Source: an uncultured bacterium (GTDB lineage Bacteria; Patescibacteriota; Patescibacteriia; Patescibacteriales; UBA12465). From it: a DNA stretch of 51,140 bases. A program made the position numbers and the translations under genes. Where the stretch lies: the NCBI GenBank assembly GCA_903945435.1, contig CAJAVM010000024.1:1-51140 (forward strand). The letters are read 5' to 3'. Below, piece by piece: positions 26,082 to 35,737 of the stretch. The notes below the pieces were generated by a model. It did no database searches. It was not told the DNA's origin and saw nothing but the letters and a program-made list of their open reading frames with translations. Numbering within the stretch: the first letter of the stretch is position 1; each line of letters starts with the position of its first letter.

Positions 26082-27453
26082 ATAATGCACCTTCCTTTCT
26101 ATTATTTAAATTAATTCTCTTCTCTTGTTTATCTCGTTTATCTAGACGCTCTCTCACTTTCTTATAAACTAAGGTTTCTTGAGCACCAGACTCCATATCA
26201 CGCATTAGGATTGTTCCATCCATTATCTCTTTTTTACCTAATATTAAACTAGTCTTTGCTTTAATAGCAACTGCTTCTTCGAGTTGAAATTTCAAACTAT
26301 CAGAAGCAAAAGATTGTCTAACATTAAATCCCGCCTTTCTTAATTCCTCAAATAGCTGCAAGGCTTTTAATTTAGCCTGATCGCCAAGTTGAGCAATAAA
26401 TACTATATCCTCTTCTGTTTTATTTGTCAAAGCACTTTTATCGCGGACGCGAGCAATAGTTCTCTCTATCCCAATAGCTAATCCAGCAGCTGGGGTTTGA
26501 GGTCCACCCATACTTTCTATTAAATTATCAAAACGCCCACCACCACCCAGTGCTAACTTTCCAACTGTTTCATCTTCATTAACAGGCCAGAATTCAAAAA
26601 CGATATCATTATAATAATTTAAACCACGAACTAGGTAAGGATTAAAATTATAACTAATATTTAATTCATCTAAAAATTCTAAAGTCTTAGTCAAGTATTC
26701 ACGACTTTCATCCGATAAAAAATCAGCTAATTGAGGAGCTTCTTCTCTTAATTTTAAGCAAGATTCCTCTTTACAATCTAATAAACTCAAACAATTTTTA
26801 CCTAAATTATTTTTACAGGAGTTACAAAGCTTAGAACGACGTCCTCGTTCTTTATAAAAAGTAGATAGCTTAGAACAATAATCTTTACGACAGTCAGCAT
26901 CTCCAAGACTATTAACCTGAACCTGAACTTTAACCTGCATCTCTTCAAAAAAATTATTAGCGACAGTAATCAACAGAGCTTCCGCCATCGGTTTTCTTTC
27001 GCCAATTAATTCTAAATTAAACTGAGTTGATTCTCGATAACGACCACTTTGCAGTTTCTCTCGGCGAAAAATAGGGCCGAAAGAAAAAAAGCGAGCTAAT
27101 TTTGAACCGCCAACTACACTATTTTCTAAATAAGCCCTTAAAGTGCCCTGAGTGATTTCTGGTCTTAAAGTCATCTTCTCGCCTTTTTCACCATCAACAG
27201 CATAGAACTCTTTCTCATTATTTTGACGACTAGATTTTTTATAAAGATCAAGGCTTTCTAAAATAGGTGTTTTTATAGAAGCAAAGCTATACATCTTTGC
27301 TAAACGGCTTGCTTTATCATAAGCAAAATCAAAACAAACTTGATCCTGGCCAATAAAATCTTTCATCCCCAATAAACGGTTGGGGGTTTTATCGCTTTTT
27401 CTCTCCGATTTTACAGTTGCGGACTCAGTTGCCCCCTTTTTTCTTCTTGGCAT
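26074..27453 (-). CDS. hisS: Histidine--tRNA ligase
   Basis: Class II aminoacyl-tRNA synthetase charging tRNA-His, 459 aa. Motif 1 lies near ASIKTPILES, motif 2 at FGPIFRREKLQSGRYRE (about 123-139), the HisRS-specific histidine-binding loop at LVRGLNYYNDIVFEF (about 266-280) and motif 3 at GLAIGIERTIARV (about 325-337), with an anticodon-binding domain in the last 100 residues. The usual Asp of GLDYY is Asn here. The insertion region holds several cysteines (LCNSCKNN, CLSLLDCKEESC) that could bind zinc. Its N-terminus is Lys/Arg/Ser-rich and longer than usual. It follows lepB by 16 bases and overlaps rpsU by 8. Confidence 0.96.
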   Translation of the reverse strand: MPRRKKGATESATVKSERKSDKTPNRLLGMKDFIGQDQVCFDFAYDKASRLAKMYSFASIKTPILESLDLYKKSSRQNNEKEFYAVDGEKGEKMTLRPEITQGTLRAYLENSVVGGSKLARFFSFGPIFRREKLQSGRYRESTQFNLELIGERKPMAEALLITVANNFFEEMQVKVQVQVNSLGDADCRKDYCSKLSTFYKERGRRSKLCNSCKNNLGKNCLSLLDCKEESCLKLREEAPQLADFLSDESREYLTKTLEFLDELNISYNFNPYLVRGLNYYNDIVFEFWPVNEDETVGKLALGGGGRFDNLIESMGGPQTPAAGLAIGIERTIARVRDKSALTNKTEEDIVFIAQLGDQAKLKALQLFEELRKAGFNVRQSFASDSLKFQLEEAVAIKAKTSLILGKKEIMDGTILMRDMESGAQETLVYKKVRERLDKRDKQEKRINLNNRKEGALYG

Positions 27454-27469
27454 AGATGTAAATTTATTT

Positions 27470-28033
27470 TTAATATGTTGGCCAATAATCTTTATTAAAG
27501 ATTGTTATTTTTTCAAGCGGCCAACCCCTGAATAAAACTTTGCCGGTAATAAATGTTTTATCAACCGGACCAAAACTACGGGAATCTTTCGACGCATTTC
27601 TATTATCACCTAAAACAAAGTACTCATTAGCCCCGACTTCAATTTTTGCACCATTATTATCAAGGGTTTCTAAACTAGCCGGTAAATATGATTCATTAAG
27701 AGTAAACCCTTCTGGCTTTTCGCTATTATAGATTATTACTTTACCATCTTTAATCTGAACTTCTTCTCCCGGCAAGGCAATCAATCTCTTGATAAAATAT
27801 TCTTGAGGATTTTTAGGATAACGGAAAACAATTACCTGGCCTCTTATTGGAGTTTTAAAGCGATAACTTATTTCATCAATTATCAAATACTCATGATCAT
27901 GAAAGTTTGGCTCCATGGAGGCGCCTTTTACATAAAAAGGCTGAATCAAATAATAACGTACTGGCAAAATAATTGCCAAAGAAATACTTACAACCTTAAC
28001 TATTTCCCAAACAAATAAAAAAAACTTGCGCAT
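27470..28033 (-). CDS. lepB: Signal peptidase I
   Basis: Membrane Ser/Lys protease that removes Sec signal peptides. At 187 aa it has the Gram-positive/short type layout: one N-terminal TM segment (about 7-31), catalytic Ser39 in GASMEPNF, catalytic Lys82 in FIKRLIALPGEEV, and the conserved box D motif VLGDNRNASKDSRSFGPV (about 143-160). It is first in the lepB-hisS-rpsU unit and has a promoter at 28114-28142. The secreted giants at 11957-24230 carry signal peptides it would be expected to cut. Confidence 0.96.
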   Translation of the reverse strand: MRKFFLFVWEIVKVVSISLAIILPVRYYLIQPFYVKGASMEPNFHDHEYLIIDEISYRFKTPIRGQVIVFRYPKNPQEYFIKRLIALPGEEVQIKDGKVIIYNSEKPEGFTLNESYLPASLETLDNNGAKIEVGANEYFVLGDNRNASKDSRSFGPVDKTFITGKVLFRGWPLEKITIFNKDYWPTY

Positions 28034-28113
28034 AAAAAATATTTAATTTAAATCTGATTTTTATTATCAGTAAATAAAAACTAAATCTAATAAAAATCTA
28101 AGAATCAGCTTCA

Positions 28114-28142
28114 ATTCTAACAAAAAATTAAAAAAAAATCAA
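28114..28142 (-). promoter_or_regulatory. Promoter for lepB-hisS-rpsU
   Basis: Minus-strand TTGATT (28137-28142), 17-base spacer made mostly of Ts, TAGAAT (28114-28119). The leader to lepB would be about 75 bases and holds no obvious structure. Confidence 0.6.
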
Positions 28143-28171
28143 ATCTAGATAAAGCACGGCGAAAGCTATTT

Positions 28172-29245
28172 TTAACCGATAAACATCGCATCTCCATAAC
28201 TAAAAAATCGATATTTCTTTTGAACGGCCATCTGATAAGCAAGGTCTACATGTTTTTTATCCGCTAAAGCACTAATAAGCATTAATAGTGTAGAAGCCGG
28301 CAGATGAAAGTTAGTAACCAGAGCATCAACTATTTTAAAATTATAACCAGGATAAATAAAGATATTGGTCCAAAAAACTTGATTTTGAATTTTAGTTTGT
28401 TGTTTTAAATTGATCCAGTCTAAAGATTCTAAAGTCCGACAGCTTGTAGTCCCGACAGCAATAACTCGCCCCCCTTTTTGTTTAACTTTTAAAATCGCAG
28501 AAATGGTTTCAGCCTCAACCGCCGCAAATTCGCTATGCATTTTATGGTCTGTAATTTCTTCCTCCTTCACGGGAGCAAAAGTTCCTAGTCCTACATGAAG
28601 TGTTACATACTTTATTATTACGCCCTTGGCTTTTATTTTCTTCAATAAACCTTTTGTAAAATGTAGACCAGCCGTTGGAGCGGCCGCTGAACCAATTTCA
28701 TTTTTATCAGCAAAAACAGTTTGATAATTATTTTTATCGCTCGCTAACTGTTTAAAACGTTTAATATAAGGAGGCAAAGGAACTTCGCCAATCTGATATA
28801 TCGCCCGCCAAAATTTAGAACCGCCTAGATTAAATCCAACCTTCCAAGTTCCATCTTCGTTATTTTTTATTACTTTGGCGCTTAATTTATTTTTAGATTT
28901 TAAAAACTCAATTTCTAGCCCCTCTTTTACTCGACCGCCAATTAAACATTCCCAGATATTATGGGACTCATCATTTTGAAGTGGTTGATGTAAAAAAATT
29001 TCTATCTGACCACCAGTATTTTTTTTACGACCAATTAGTCGAGCCGGAAAAACTTTAGAATTATTTAAAACAAGCAAATCACCCTTTTTTAAAGAATCAG
29101 GTAAATCATAAAAATGTTTATGTTGAATATCGCCAGATTTTTTATCTAATAACAAAAGCCGCGAATGATCACGCGGTCGTATTGGTTTTTGAGCAATAAG
29201 CTCAGGTGGCAAGTGATAAAAAAAATCGGAAGTTTTGAGTGACAT
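28172..29245 (-). CDS. queA: S-adenosylmethionine:tRNA ribosyltransferase-isomerase QueA
   Basis: Transfers and isomerises the ribose of SAM onto 7-aminomethyl-7-deazaguanine in tRNA, giving epoxyqueuosine at the wobble position. The 357-aa length is normal. Family motifs include FFYHLPPELIAQKPIRPRD near the N-terminus, LLVLNNSKVFPARLIGRK (about 55-72), the SAAAPTAGLHFT segment (about 185-196), LHVGLGTFAPV, and the C-terminal ALVTNFHLPASTLLML. It is the last gene of the seven-gene minus-strand run from the M16 peptidase, 4 bases after its neighbour. I see no clear terminator behind it; the lepB promoter lies in the 138-base gap. Confidence 0.96.
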   Translation of the reverse strand: MSLKTSDFFYHLPPELIAQKPIRPRDHSRLLLLDKKSGDIQHKHFYDLPDSLKKGDLLVLNNSKVFPARLIGRKKNTGGQIEIFLHQPLQNDESHNIWECLIGGRVKEGLEIEFLKSKNKLSAKVIKNNEDGTWKVGFNLGGSKFWRAIYQIGEVPLPPYIKRFKQLASDKNNYQTVFADKNEIGSAAAPTAGLHFTKGLLKKIKAKGVIIKYVTLHVGLGTFAPVKEEEITDHKMHSEFAAVEAETISAILKVKQKGGRVIAVGTTSCRTLESLDWINLKQQTKIQNQVFWTNIFIYPGYNFKIVDALVTNFHLPASTLLMLISALADKKHVDLAYQMAVQKKYRFFSYGDAMFIG

Positions 29246-29249
29246 AATA

Positions 29250-29843
29250 TTACAACTGTTCTTTTTTCTTATCTAAAATTTTTCTACGTATTAATAACAT
29301 TAAGGCAAATGCTCCATTGGATAAAAGAAGATATAATGGATAGAGTACCGTCGTTAAGCTATAAGATTGCGTCGCAACTAAAGCAAGTAAAAATTTAAAA
29401 GAAGAAAAAAACCAAGATATAAATGTTTCTTCGTATGGTTTATAATAAGCTTTTCTAAAAGTTGGAACAAACGCCAAGCCGTCTGTAATTATAATAAAAA
29501 CGATTGCTAATAATGGATTATCAGTTAATCTCCATAAAATTAAACCAATCAAAGCACCGCTAAAAGCTACCCAATCTGATAAAGTTATCGTTTTTTCACC
29601 TTGACGAAAAGCCAAGATAGTAATAATAGCACTAATAGTAAACCCTAACCCAAGAATCCAAGCGCCCGAACCCGCTCCACTAATTATTTGTGCAAAAAAA
29701 CCAATGCCACCGGCAAGACTCCAAATAAACCAAGAAAAAACATGTGGCTTAGTTTTCTTATTTAATATGTCCCTAAAATAGGGAATATAACCAAGGAAAC
29801 TAATGACTACAGCCGCTACTCCAAATGCTATTTTATAGTCCAT
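29250..29843 (-). CDS. Polytopic membrane protein, PQ-loop-like
   Basis: 197 aa with about seven membrane segments. Two similar parts can be seen: GYIPYFRDILNKKTKPHVFSW (about residue 18) and AFVPTFRKAYYKPYEETFISW (about residue 125). Each has a Pro-aromatic turn followed by a basic loop and a Ser-Trp at the next helix, as in PQ-loop/SWEET-type triple-helix repeats. This suggests a small transporter or receptor with internal duplication, substrate unknown. It sits between ruvB and queA (spacings 5 and 4 bases), so expression is probably linked to them, though no functional link is evident. The assignment rests on pattern only. Confidence 0.6.
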   Translation of the reverse strand: MDYKIAFGVAAVVISFLGYIPYFRDILNKKTKPHVFSWFIWSLAGGIGFFAQIISGAGSGAWILGLGFTISAIITILAFRQGEKTITLSDWVAFSGALIGLILWRLTDNPLLAIVFIIITDGLAFVPTFRKAYYKPYEETFISWFFSSFKFLLALVATQSYSLTTVLYPLYLLLSNGAFALMLLIRRKILDKKKEQL

Positions 29844-29848
29844 GATAT

Positions 29849-30871
29849 TTATATTAATTTATCTGCTCCTGGCATAGCCAATCCTAAATGTTCATATCCT
29901 AAAGCAGTAATAATGCGTCCACGCGGAGACCTATCTAAAAATCCTAATTGCATAAGATATGGCTCATACATATTCTCAATAGTATCCGCTTCCTCTCCGG
30001 TTGCGGCCGCTAAAGTATTGAGTCCAACTGGACCACCCTTAAATTTATGAACAATTGTTTCCAAAATTCGACGATCAATTAGATCTAAACCAAGATGATC
30101 AACCTCCAACATATTCATAGCATCTAAACAATTTTCAATTGTGATACGACCATCGCTTTTTACTTCACAATAATCTCTAACACGCTTGAGTAGACGATTC
30201 GCGATACGCGGAGTACGCCTGCTTCTTCTCGCAATTTCAATTTTTGATTTATCATCCATTTCAATATTCAAAATACGCGCACTACGAGAAATAATTTTTT
30301 CAATATCTGATGACTCGTAAAAATTGAGATGATGAGTAATTCCAAAACGGTCACGTAAAGGAGCAGATAATAAACTGGCTAAAGTAGTCGCACCAATGAT
30401 TGTAAATTTAGGCAAATCTAAACGTAAAGTACGAGCACTAGGGCCTTTACCCATCACAATATCAAGAGCATAATCTTCCATCGCCGGATACAAGATTTCT
30501 TCCACTGTTTTATTGAGTCGATGAATTTCATCGATAAATAAAATATCGCCCGCTTCTAAATTAGTCAGAATGGCGGCTAAATCTCCGCTTTTTTCAATTA
30601 CTGGCCCCGAAGTTACTCTAATATTAGCACCTGTTTCATTAGCAATAACATGAGCTAAAGTTGTTTTACCTAATCCCGGGGCACCATAAAGCAAAATATG
30701 CTCTATCGGTTCACCTCGTTTTTTAGCGGCCGCAACCGTAATCTCTAAATTTTGCTTAATTTTTTCCTGGCCAATATATTCAGTTAAAAATTTTGGACGC
30801 AAAGACAAGTCAAGGGCATCTTCCCCCCTTTTTTCTGTTGGACTAATTAAGCGGTCGTCTGGTGTCAACAT
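29849..30871 (-). CDS. ruvB: Holliday junction branch migration helicase RuvB
   Basis: AAA+ hexameric motor that drives branch migration with RuvA. The 340-aa product shows the leading [19 protein letters not shown], Walker [10 protein letters not shown] (63-71), Walker B with [10 protein letters not shown] (about 110-119), sensor motif FTIIGATT, and the C-terminal winged helix with [17 protein letters not shown] and the ending [18 protein letters not shown]. It follows the UvrD-like gene by 21 bases. Neither ruvA nor ruvC is in the window. Confidence 0.97.
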   Translation of the reverse strand: MLTPDDRLISPTEKRGEDALDLSLRPKFLTEYIGQEKIKQNLEITVAAAKKRGEPIEHILLYGAPGLGKTTLAHVIANETGANIRVTSGPVIEKSGDLAAILTNLEAGDILFIDEIHRLNKTVEEILYPAMEDYALDIVMGKGPSARTLRLDLPKFTIIGATTLASLLSAPLRDRFGITHHLNFYESSDIEKIISRSARILNIEMDDKSKIEIARRSRRTPRIANRLLKRVRDYCEVKSDGRITIENCLDAMNMLEVDHLGLDLIDRRILETIVHKFKGGPVGLNTLAAATGEEADTIENMYEPYLMQLGFLDRSPRGRIITALGYEHLGLAMPGADKLI

Positions 30872-30892
30872 AAATTTATAATTATAGTCTAG

Positions 30893-33868
30893 CTAAACCT
30901 GTCTAAATTCGCAAATTGTATTAAAATCACAAAAACCACACATTGGAGACGGCGTCGGTGTAAAGTCTCTATTTTTAATCGCTGCGATTTCTTCCATTAC
31001 TCCCGACCTTAATTTTTCCGTTTCCTTAGCGGTTGCCTTAAAGGATAATTTTTCACCAGTCTCTAAATAATAATAACTAAGCTGACTTACTTTTTCATTT
31101 AAAAACTCCTCCAAGAAAATTTGATACAAAATAAGCTGGCGTTTATCTTTAAATTCTAACTTCTCCTTACTTTTTCCGGTTTTATAATCAACAACCTCTA
31201 AACTTCCATCCTGTAGACGGTCAACTCTATCAATTGCCCCCTTAATTATATCGCCACCAATTCTAAACGAGAATTTCTTTTCTAAAAATAAAATTTCTTT
31301 TGGCGGTACAGCCTGATAACTTACAAAAAATTTCTTTAAGGCTTCTAGTCCCTTCTTTTGATAAGCATCGCGCTCTTGCTTATTTTTATAACCATCTGTC
31401 TGCCAAAATTCTTGATACAAATCTAACAATCTTTTTTCAGTAATTGATTCTGCGGCTTTCTTTTTTGCAGTATCATCAGGGAATAAGCTTTCTTGGAATC
31501 TTTTTGATTCACTCAAAGAAGGTAACAAGAAATTATACAATGTATTATGAAGCGCTCGACCAAAAATTAAAGAAGCTTTATCGGTCGAAGCGGGAATCTT
31601 TAAAATAAAAGCAAATTTATACTGCAAAGGACAGGTAGAAAAGGCTGCTAACTGGGAAAAAGAAAATTTTTCTGGAAGCGGATAAAAAACTTCCTTACTC
31701 TTACTCTCAGTTAAGGCCGCCTCCTTAGTATTTAAAAGATGAACATCTTTTAAAAATTCATTTTTACGGCTTAGCGGCGATTCATCGATTGTATCATCAA
31801 GGCCCATCTCAGAAATAAAACGAGAAGGCTTCTTAGCGCGTACTCCGCCGTAATCACGAGCACTAGTTAAATATAATTCTTCCTTAGCTCTCGTTGCCGC
31901 GACATAAAACAATCTTCTTTCTTCCTCTAAATGAGCATCAACACTAGCAGTAATTTTTTCTTTAATTAAATTATCAGGAATTGATATTTTTTCAGTTCTA
32001 GAAATAGTCGGAAATTTTTTATCAACTAAATTAACAATAAAAACATATTTAAATTCTAGCCCTTTAGCGCCATGAACGGTCATTATTTTTACAGTTTCAT
32101 TATCAGCAAAATCTAATTTCAAAGCACCAGTCTCACCAGCTTCAAGCTCTAAATTAATCGCCTCTAAAAAGTCTTTGAGTTTCAAGTCCGCGTTATTATC
32201 TTCAAGATTCTTCATTTTTTGATAGAACTGATTTAAATAAGAGAATAATTCTAAATCTCTATCTCTATCCATCTTTTCTAATAAACCGGAATCATAAGCG
32301 AAATGCAAGAAAATTTTAGTAGGCTTATTATCAGCAACTAGCTGGGAATGGGTTTCAATTAATTTTAAAAGCTTATTAATATTTTGAACGCTCTCCGCGC
32401 TCACCTCAGAAATTGAACTAACGTTTTTCAAGGCTTCATACAAAGACCAGACTTTCCTAGACGCCATTTTATTAATCGTAACCAAGTCAATATGAGAAAC
32501 TTTAAAAGCTTCCATATTTAAAACTCTAAATAGCGCTGATGATTCGTGATAATTATCTAACAGTCGTAAATAAGCTAAAATATTAAGAATTAAAGGCTTA
32601 TAATACAAACCGCGCCAAGACATAAACTGATTAGGGATATTTAAACGACCAAGTTCTTTAACATAAACATCGGCCGTATCATTCGCGCGAACTAAAATAG
32701 CAAAATCTAACCAACTTATATCCTCGCCTTTAGCGATTTTATCTTCATAAATTGTTTTAATTTTATTACCAACAAAAGAAATCTCCTCGCCTTGAGTAGA
32801 AAAATTTAAAAACTGAACAGCGGCAATAGTATTTTTTATTTTTGCAACCTCTCCCTTGGCTGATAACCGCTTATCAATCTTTAATTTTACTTCTAAACGA
32901 TTTGGATTATTATGAGAGATAAAATCATGAGCTCTATCGAGTATTTCCTGACGAGAACGATAATTTTCGATTAAAACAATCTCTTTAGTTTTAGGATAAT
33001 CTTCCTTAAACTGCATAATATTAGAAATAGAGGCCCCACGAAATTTATAAATCGCCTGATCATCATCGCCAACGACTAATAAATTATCTTTAGGCGCAGC
33101 CAGCATCTTTACTAGCTCATACTGAGCTAAATTTGTATCTTGAAATTCATCAACCATGATATATTTAAATTTCTGACGATAATATTTTAAAATATTTGGC
33201 CTATCTTTAAAAAGCTTAATCGTATAAACAATTAAATCACCGAAATCAAAATAATTATTTTCTAAAAGCAATTGATTGTAAGTTTTATAAGCTTCAGCCA
33301 ATTCTTTTGCTCGATTCATCTCTAATTCTTCACCATCTTCGTCTTTTTCAGAAATAATCATTCCTGCAGCAGATTTTAAATATTCGGACGCACTAACATT
33401 TTCGTCTTTAAGACGAGAAAAATGTTTCAAAATTTCTGAAATAAATTTAGTCGGGTTCCCTAGCGGTTTATAGTAATCTAAATTAAAATTATCTAAATTC
33501 TTTTTTATCAAAACCCACTGATCAGTAGCTGATAATAATTTAAAACTTGGATTTAATCCTATTTCTAGAGCGTGGTCTCTTAAAATTCGTTCGCAAAAAC
33601 CATGAAACGTATTTATCCATAAATCGACATAACCATAAGGTAAAATTTTATCAGCTCGCTCCTCCATTTCACCGGCCGCCTTTTCCGTAAAAGTTAAAAG
33701 TAAAATTTCCTCAGTTGAAGCTTTTTTTTCAGCAATTAAATAAGCCAGGCGATTAATCAAAACTGTTGTTTTTCCCGTCCCCGCTCCAGCAACAATTAAC
33801 AACGGGCCGTCTTCATGGGAAACTGCACCCTGCTGTGCCTTATTTAATTTTTTTAATAATTCTGACAT
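30893..33868 (-). CDS. UvrD/PcrA-type superfamily 1 helicase fused to a RecB-like nuclease with Fe-S-type cysteines
   Basis: 991 aa, against about 720 for plain PcrA/UvrD. The helicase part (about 1-690) has Walker A GAGTGKTTVLINRL (about 28-41), motif Ia, DEFQDTN for motif II, GDDDQAIYKFRGA for motif III, motif V around MTVHGAKGLEFKYVF and motif VI VAATRAKEELYL. The last 250 residues are a PD-(D/E)XK nuclease of RecB/Cas4 type: FSQLAAFSTCPLQYKF, then GAIDRVD, EVVDYKTGK (catalytic Asp and Lys) and a late C-x2-C-x5-C in MCGFCDFNTIC. With the Cys in STCPLQ these four residues match the iron-sulphur arrangement of AddB-like nucleases. It is likely a DNA end-processing or repair enzyme, next to ruvB. 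Confidence 0.92.
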   Translation of the reverse strand: MSELLKKLNKAQQGAVSHEDGPLLIVAGAGTGKTTVLINRLAYLIAEKKASTEEILLLTFTEKAAGEMEERADKILPYGYVDLWINTFHGFCERILRDHALEIGLNPSFKLLSATDQWVLIKKNLDNFNLDYYKPLGNPTKFISEILKHFSRLKDENVSASEYLKSAAGMIISEKDEDGEELEMNRAKELAEAYKTYNQLLLENNYFDFGDLIVYTIKLFKDRPNILKYYRQKFKYIMVDEFQDTNLAQYELVKMLAAPKDNLLVVGDDDQAIYKFRGASISNIMQFKEDYPKTKEIVLIENYRSRQEILDRAHDFISHNNPNRLEVKLKIDKRLSAKGEVAKIKNTIAAVQFLNFSTQGEEISFVGNKIKTIYEDKIAKGEDISWLDFAILVRANDTADVYVKELGRLNIPNQFMSWRGLYYKPLILNILAYLRLLDNYHESSALFRVLNMEAFKVSHIDLVTINKMASRKVWSLYEALKNVSSISEVSAESVQNINKLLKLIETHSQLVADNKPTKIFLHFAYDSGLLEKMDRDRDLELFSYLNQFYQKMKNLEDNNADLKLKDFLEAINLELEAGETGALKLDFADNETVKIMTVHGAKGLEFKYVFIVNLVDKKFPTISRTEKISIPDNLIKEKITASVDAHLEEERRLFYVAATRAKEELYLTSARDYGGVRAKKPSRFISEMGLDDTIDESPLSRKNEFLKDVHLLNTKEAALTESKSKEVFYPLPEKFSFSQLAAFSTCPLQYKFAFILKIPASTDKASLIFGRALHNTLYNFLLPSLSESKRFQESLFPDDTAKKKAAESITEKRLLDLYQEFWQTDGYKNKQERDAYQKKGLEALKKFFVSYQAVPPKEILFLEKKFSFRIGGDIIKGAIDRVDRLQDGSLEVVDYKTGKSKEKLEFKDKRQLILYQIFLEEFLNEKVSQLSYYYLETGEKLSFKATAKETEKLRSGVMEEIAAIKNRDFTPTPSPMCGFCDFNTICEFRQV

Positions 33869-33878
33869 ATGTATATTA

Positions 33879-35735
33879 CTATTTTGCTATCTGTAAAATG
33901 TTAATTTGTTGATTTGTAATTTGAGCCTTAATATCTTCTTCAACTTCCGACCAAGAAATAAATTTATTCAAAAACACCTCTTTTTCTTTAGTCGTCATGA
34001 GGCGTGGCGCTGACTTTTCCGACTTTAGAGGAAAAATAAACATCGTAGTTGTTGATTTACTAAAATTTAACCCAATCGCTAAACCTTCTTGAGTATCTGC
34101 AGAAAAATACTGATCAAAAATAAAATTTCCTAGGGAATATAGGATTGGCCTTTCTTTATATATCTCCATTCCTTGAACAACATGAGGATGATGTCCAATA
34201 ATTGCGCTTGCACCAGAATCAACTAATACGCGACCGATTTCTTGTTGATGTTTATTAAACTGATGTTGGTATTCTACCCCCCAATGAATATTTACAATCA
34301 CTAAATCATTCTCAGTACTTGCGTCCTTAACCATTTGTTTTGCCTTTTCTAAATCAAAATCTTGATAGACCATTGAAAACCCAACCATCGCTATTTTTCT
34401 ATCGGAAATTATTATATCTTTTCGAGAATATTCATCAATCTGAGCATCAGTAGAGCCACTATAATTAAAGCCTAAGCTACTTAAATTTTTTCTAGTTTCT
34501 ACTACTCCTTTCTGCCCCTGGTCGCTAAAATGATTATTAGCTAAAGTAAAATAATTAAATCCGTATTTTTTTAATTCCTCAATTCTTTCAGGAGAAAAAG
34601 CAAAATCATAAGAATTAACAGGACTATAATGAGCACCCTTATCTGTTACTGCTCCTTCTAAATTAGCGCTGATTATATCAACCCCAGAAAAGAATCTATT
34701 CTCTTCACCAGCAAGCCCCTCCAAAAGATAGTCGACTTTTTTACCCTTCAACTTATCGCCCACATTTCTATCAAGCATCATATCACCAAAGAATAGAAAA
34801 TTTACATTCGTTGCGATAAAAGATTCTCCTTTTTTAAAATAAAGAAAATTATGACTAGTTGTTGGCTCGTTTTCTTTATTTATTAAACGTCCAGAATTCG
34901 TAGAATATATCAAAGAACTATCTTGAGCGCCAATATTTTCCAAATAATTATTTAACGTGATTAACGAAAGCGGCGAATCAACCTCCACCCTTACCAACCC
35001 CTCTTTATCAAAAGATTGAATAGCATTAATACTTTTCAAATCATGAAAATCAGCAACAATTGTTGGCTGATAATGAGAAAAATCAACCGAAGCTAAAACA
35101 AGCGTATTTGAGGTATCAACATTTTTTGTTAAAAAATCAGTCAGCTTTGCAACATCTTCCTCAGTCGCATTATTTTTAATAATAAAAGGAATAAATTTGG
35201 ATTCTGGAAAATATTTTTTTACAAATGGCGTTAACCCAGAAATACCATGTTCCCTAGCAAAGGGTTCTTCCTCGCTAATTAGACCATATTGTTTAGCCTT
35301 CGCAACTAACATGTCATCAGCTACTAATTTTCCAAATGGCGTTTCCCAATCAGCTTCAGAAAATAAAAGATTACTATTCCCCACGGAAAAATGATTAGGA
35401 CTGATAATAATAACTGTTTTATATTGCTGTTCTTTTAATTTACTAAAAAACGAATCAATAAAATCCTTAACTAATAAGTGATGCGGAACAATTCCGCCAT
35501 AAATATGATTTTCATCAGAAACTAAACTCTGATCAACTGAACTTTGGTCCTGATTATTAATTTCGCCACCGTAAAATTCCTGGCTAGAAGAATAGGATTT
35601 ATGAAGGGCGTTACTTTTACTATAATTTTTCAAAATATTCTTACCAGAAAATAATAGGAACAACCAAAATACCTGAGCGATCATTAAGACCGTAAGTATT
35701 CCTAGCGCCAATTTGTATAAGACGCTTTCTTTCAT
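33879..35735 (-). CDS. Membrane-anchored Memo-CapA fusion protein
   Basis: 618 aa. An N-terminal TM anchor (about 8-30) leads to a MEMO1/AmmeMemoRadiSam protein B-like domain (about 75-300: GGIVPHHLLVKDF, VIIISPNHFSVGN, AREHGISGLTPF, LASVDFSHYQP). A CapA-type metallophosphatase-like domain follows (about 310-600: FLFFGDMMLDRNVG, NLEGAVTDKG, FTLANNHFSDQG, NIHWGVEY, IIGHHPHVVQG, YSLGNFIFDQ). CapA proteins act in poly-gamma-glutamate or capsule metabolism, and Memo proteins are related to metal-dependent dioxygenases. Both parts keep their key His and Asp residues and would face the outside of the membrane. A role in envelope polymer handling is inferred. It lies 2 bases downstream of a surface-protein gene. 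Confidence 0.85.
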   Translation of the reverse strand: MKESVLYKLALGILTVLMIAQVFWLFLLFSGKNILKNYSKSNALHKSYSSSQEFYGGEINNQDQSSVDQSLVSDENHIYGGIVPHHLLVKDFIDSFFSKLKEQQYKTVIIISPNHFSVGNSNLLFSEADWETPFGKLVADDMLVAKAKQYGLISEEEPFAREHGISGLTPFVKKYFPESKFIPFIIKNNATEEDVAKLTDFLTKNVDTSNTLVLASVDFSHYQPTIVADFHDLKSINAIQSFDKEGLVRVEVDSPLSLITLNNYLENIGAQDSSLIYSTNSGRLINKENEPTTSHNFLYFKKGESFIATNVNFLFFGDMMLDRNVGDKLKGKKVDYLLEGLAGEENRFFSGVDIISANLEGAVTDKGAHYSPVNSYDFAFSPERIEELKKYGFNYFTLANNHFSDQGQKGVVETRKNLSSLGFNYSGSTDAQIDEYSRKDIIISDRKIAMVGFSMVYQDFDLEKAKQMVKDASTENDLVIVNIHWGVEYQHQFNKHQQEIGRVLVDSGASAIIGHHPHVVQGMEIYKERPILYSLGNFIFDQYFSADTQEGLAIGLNFSKSTTTMFIFPLKSEKSAPRLMTTKEKEVFLNKFISWSEVEEDIKAQITNQQINILQIAK

Positions 35736-35737
35736 AT

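Noticed and set aside
28034-28171. Terminator after queA
   Set aside because: Only a three-base stem (AGC/GCT) precedes the T-rich stretch, which also serves as the spacer of the lepB promoter, so it is too weak to call.
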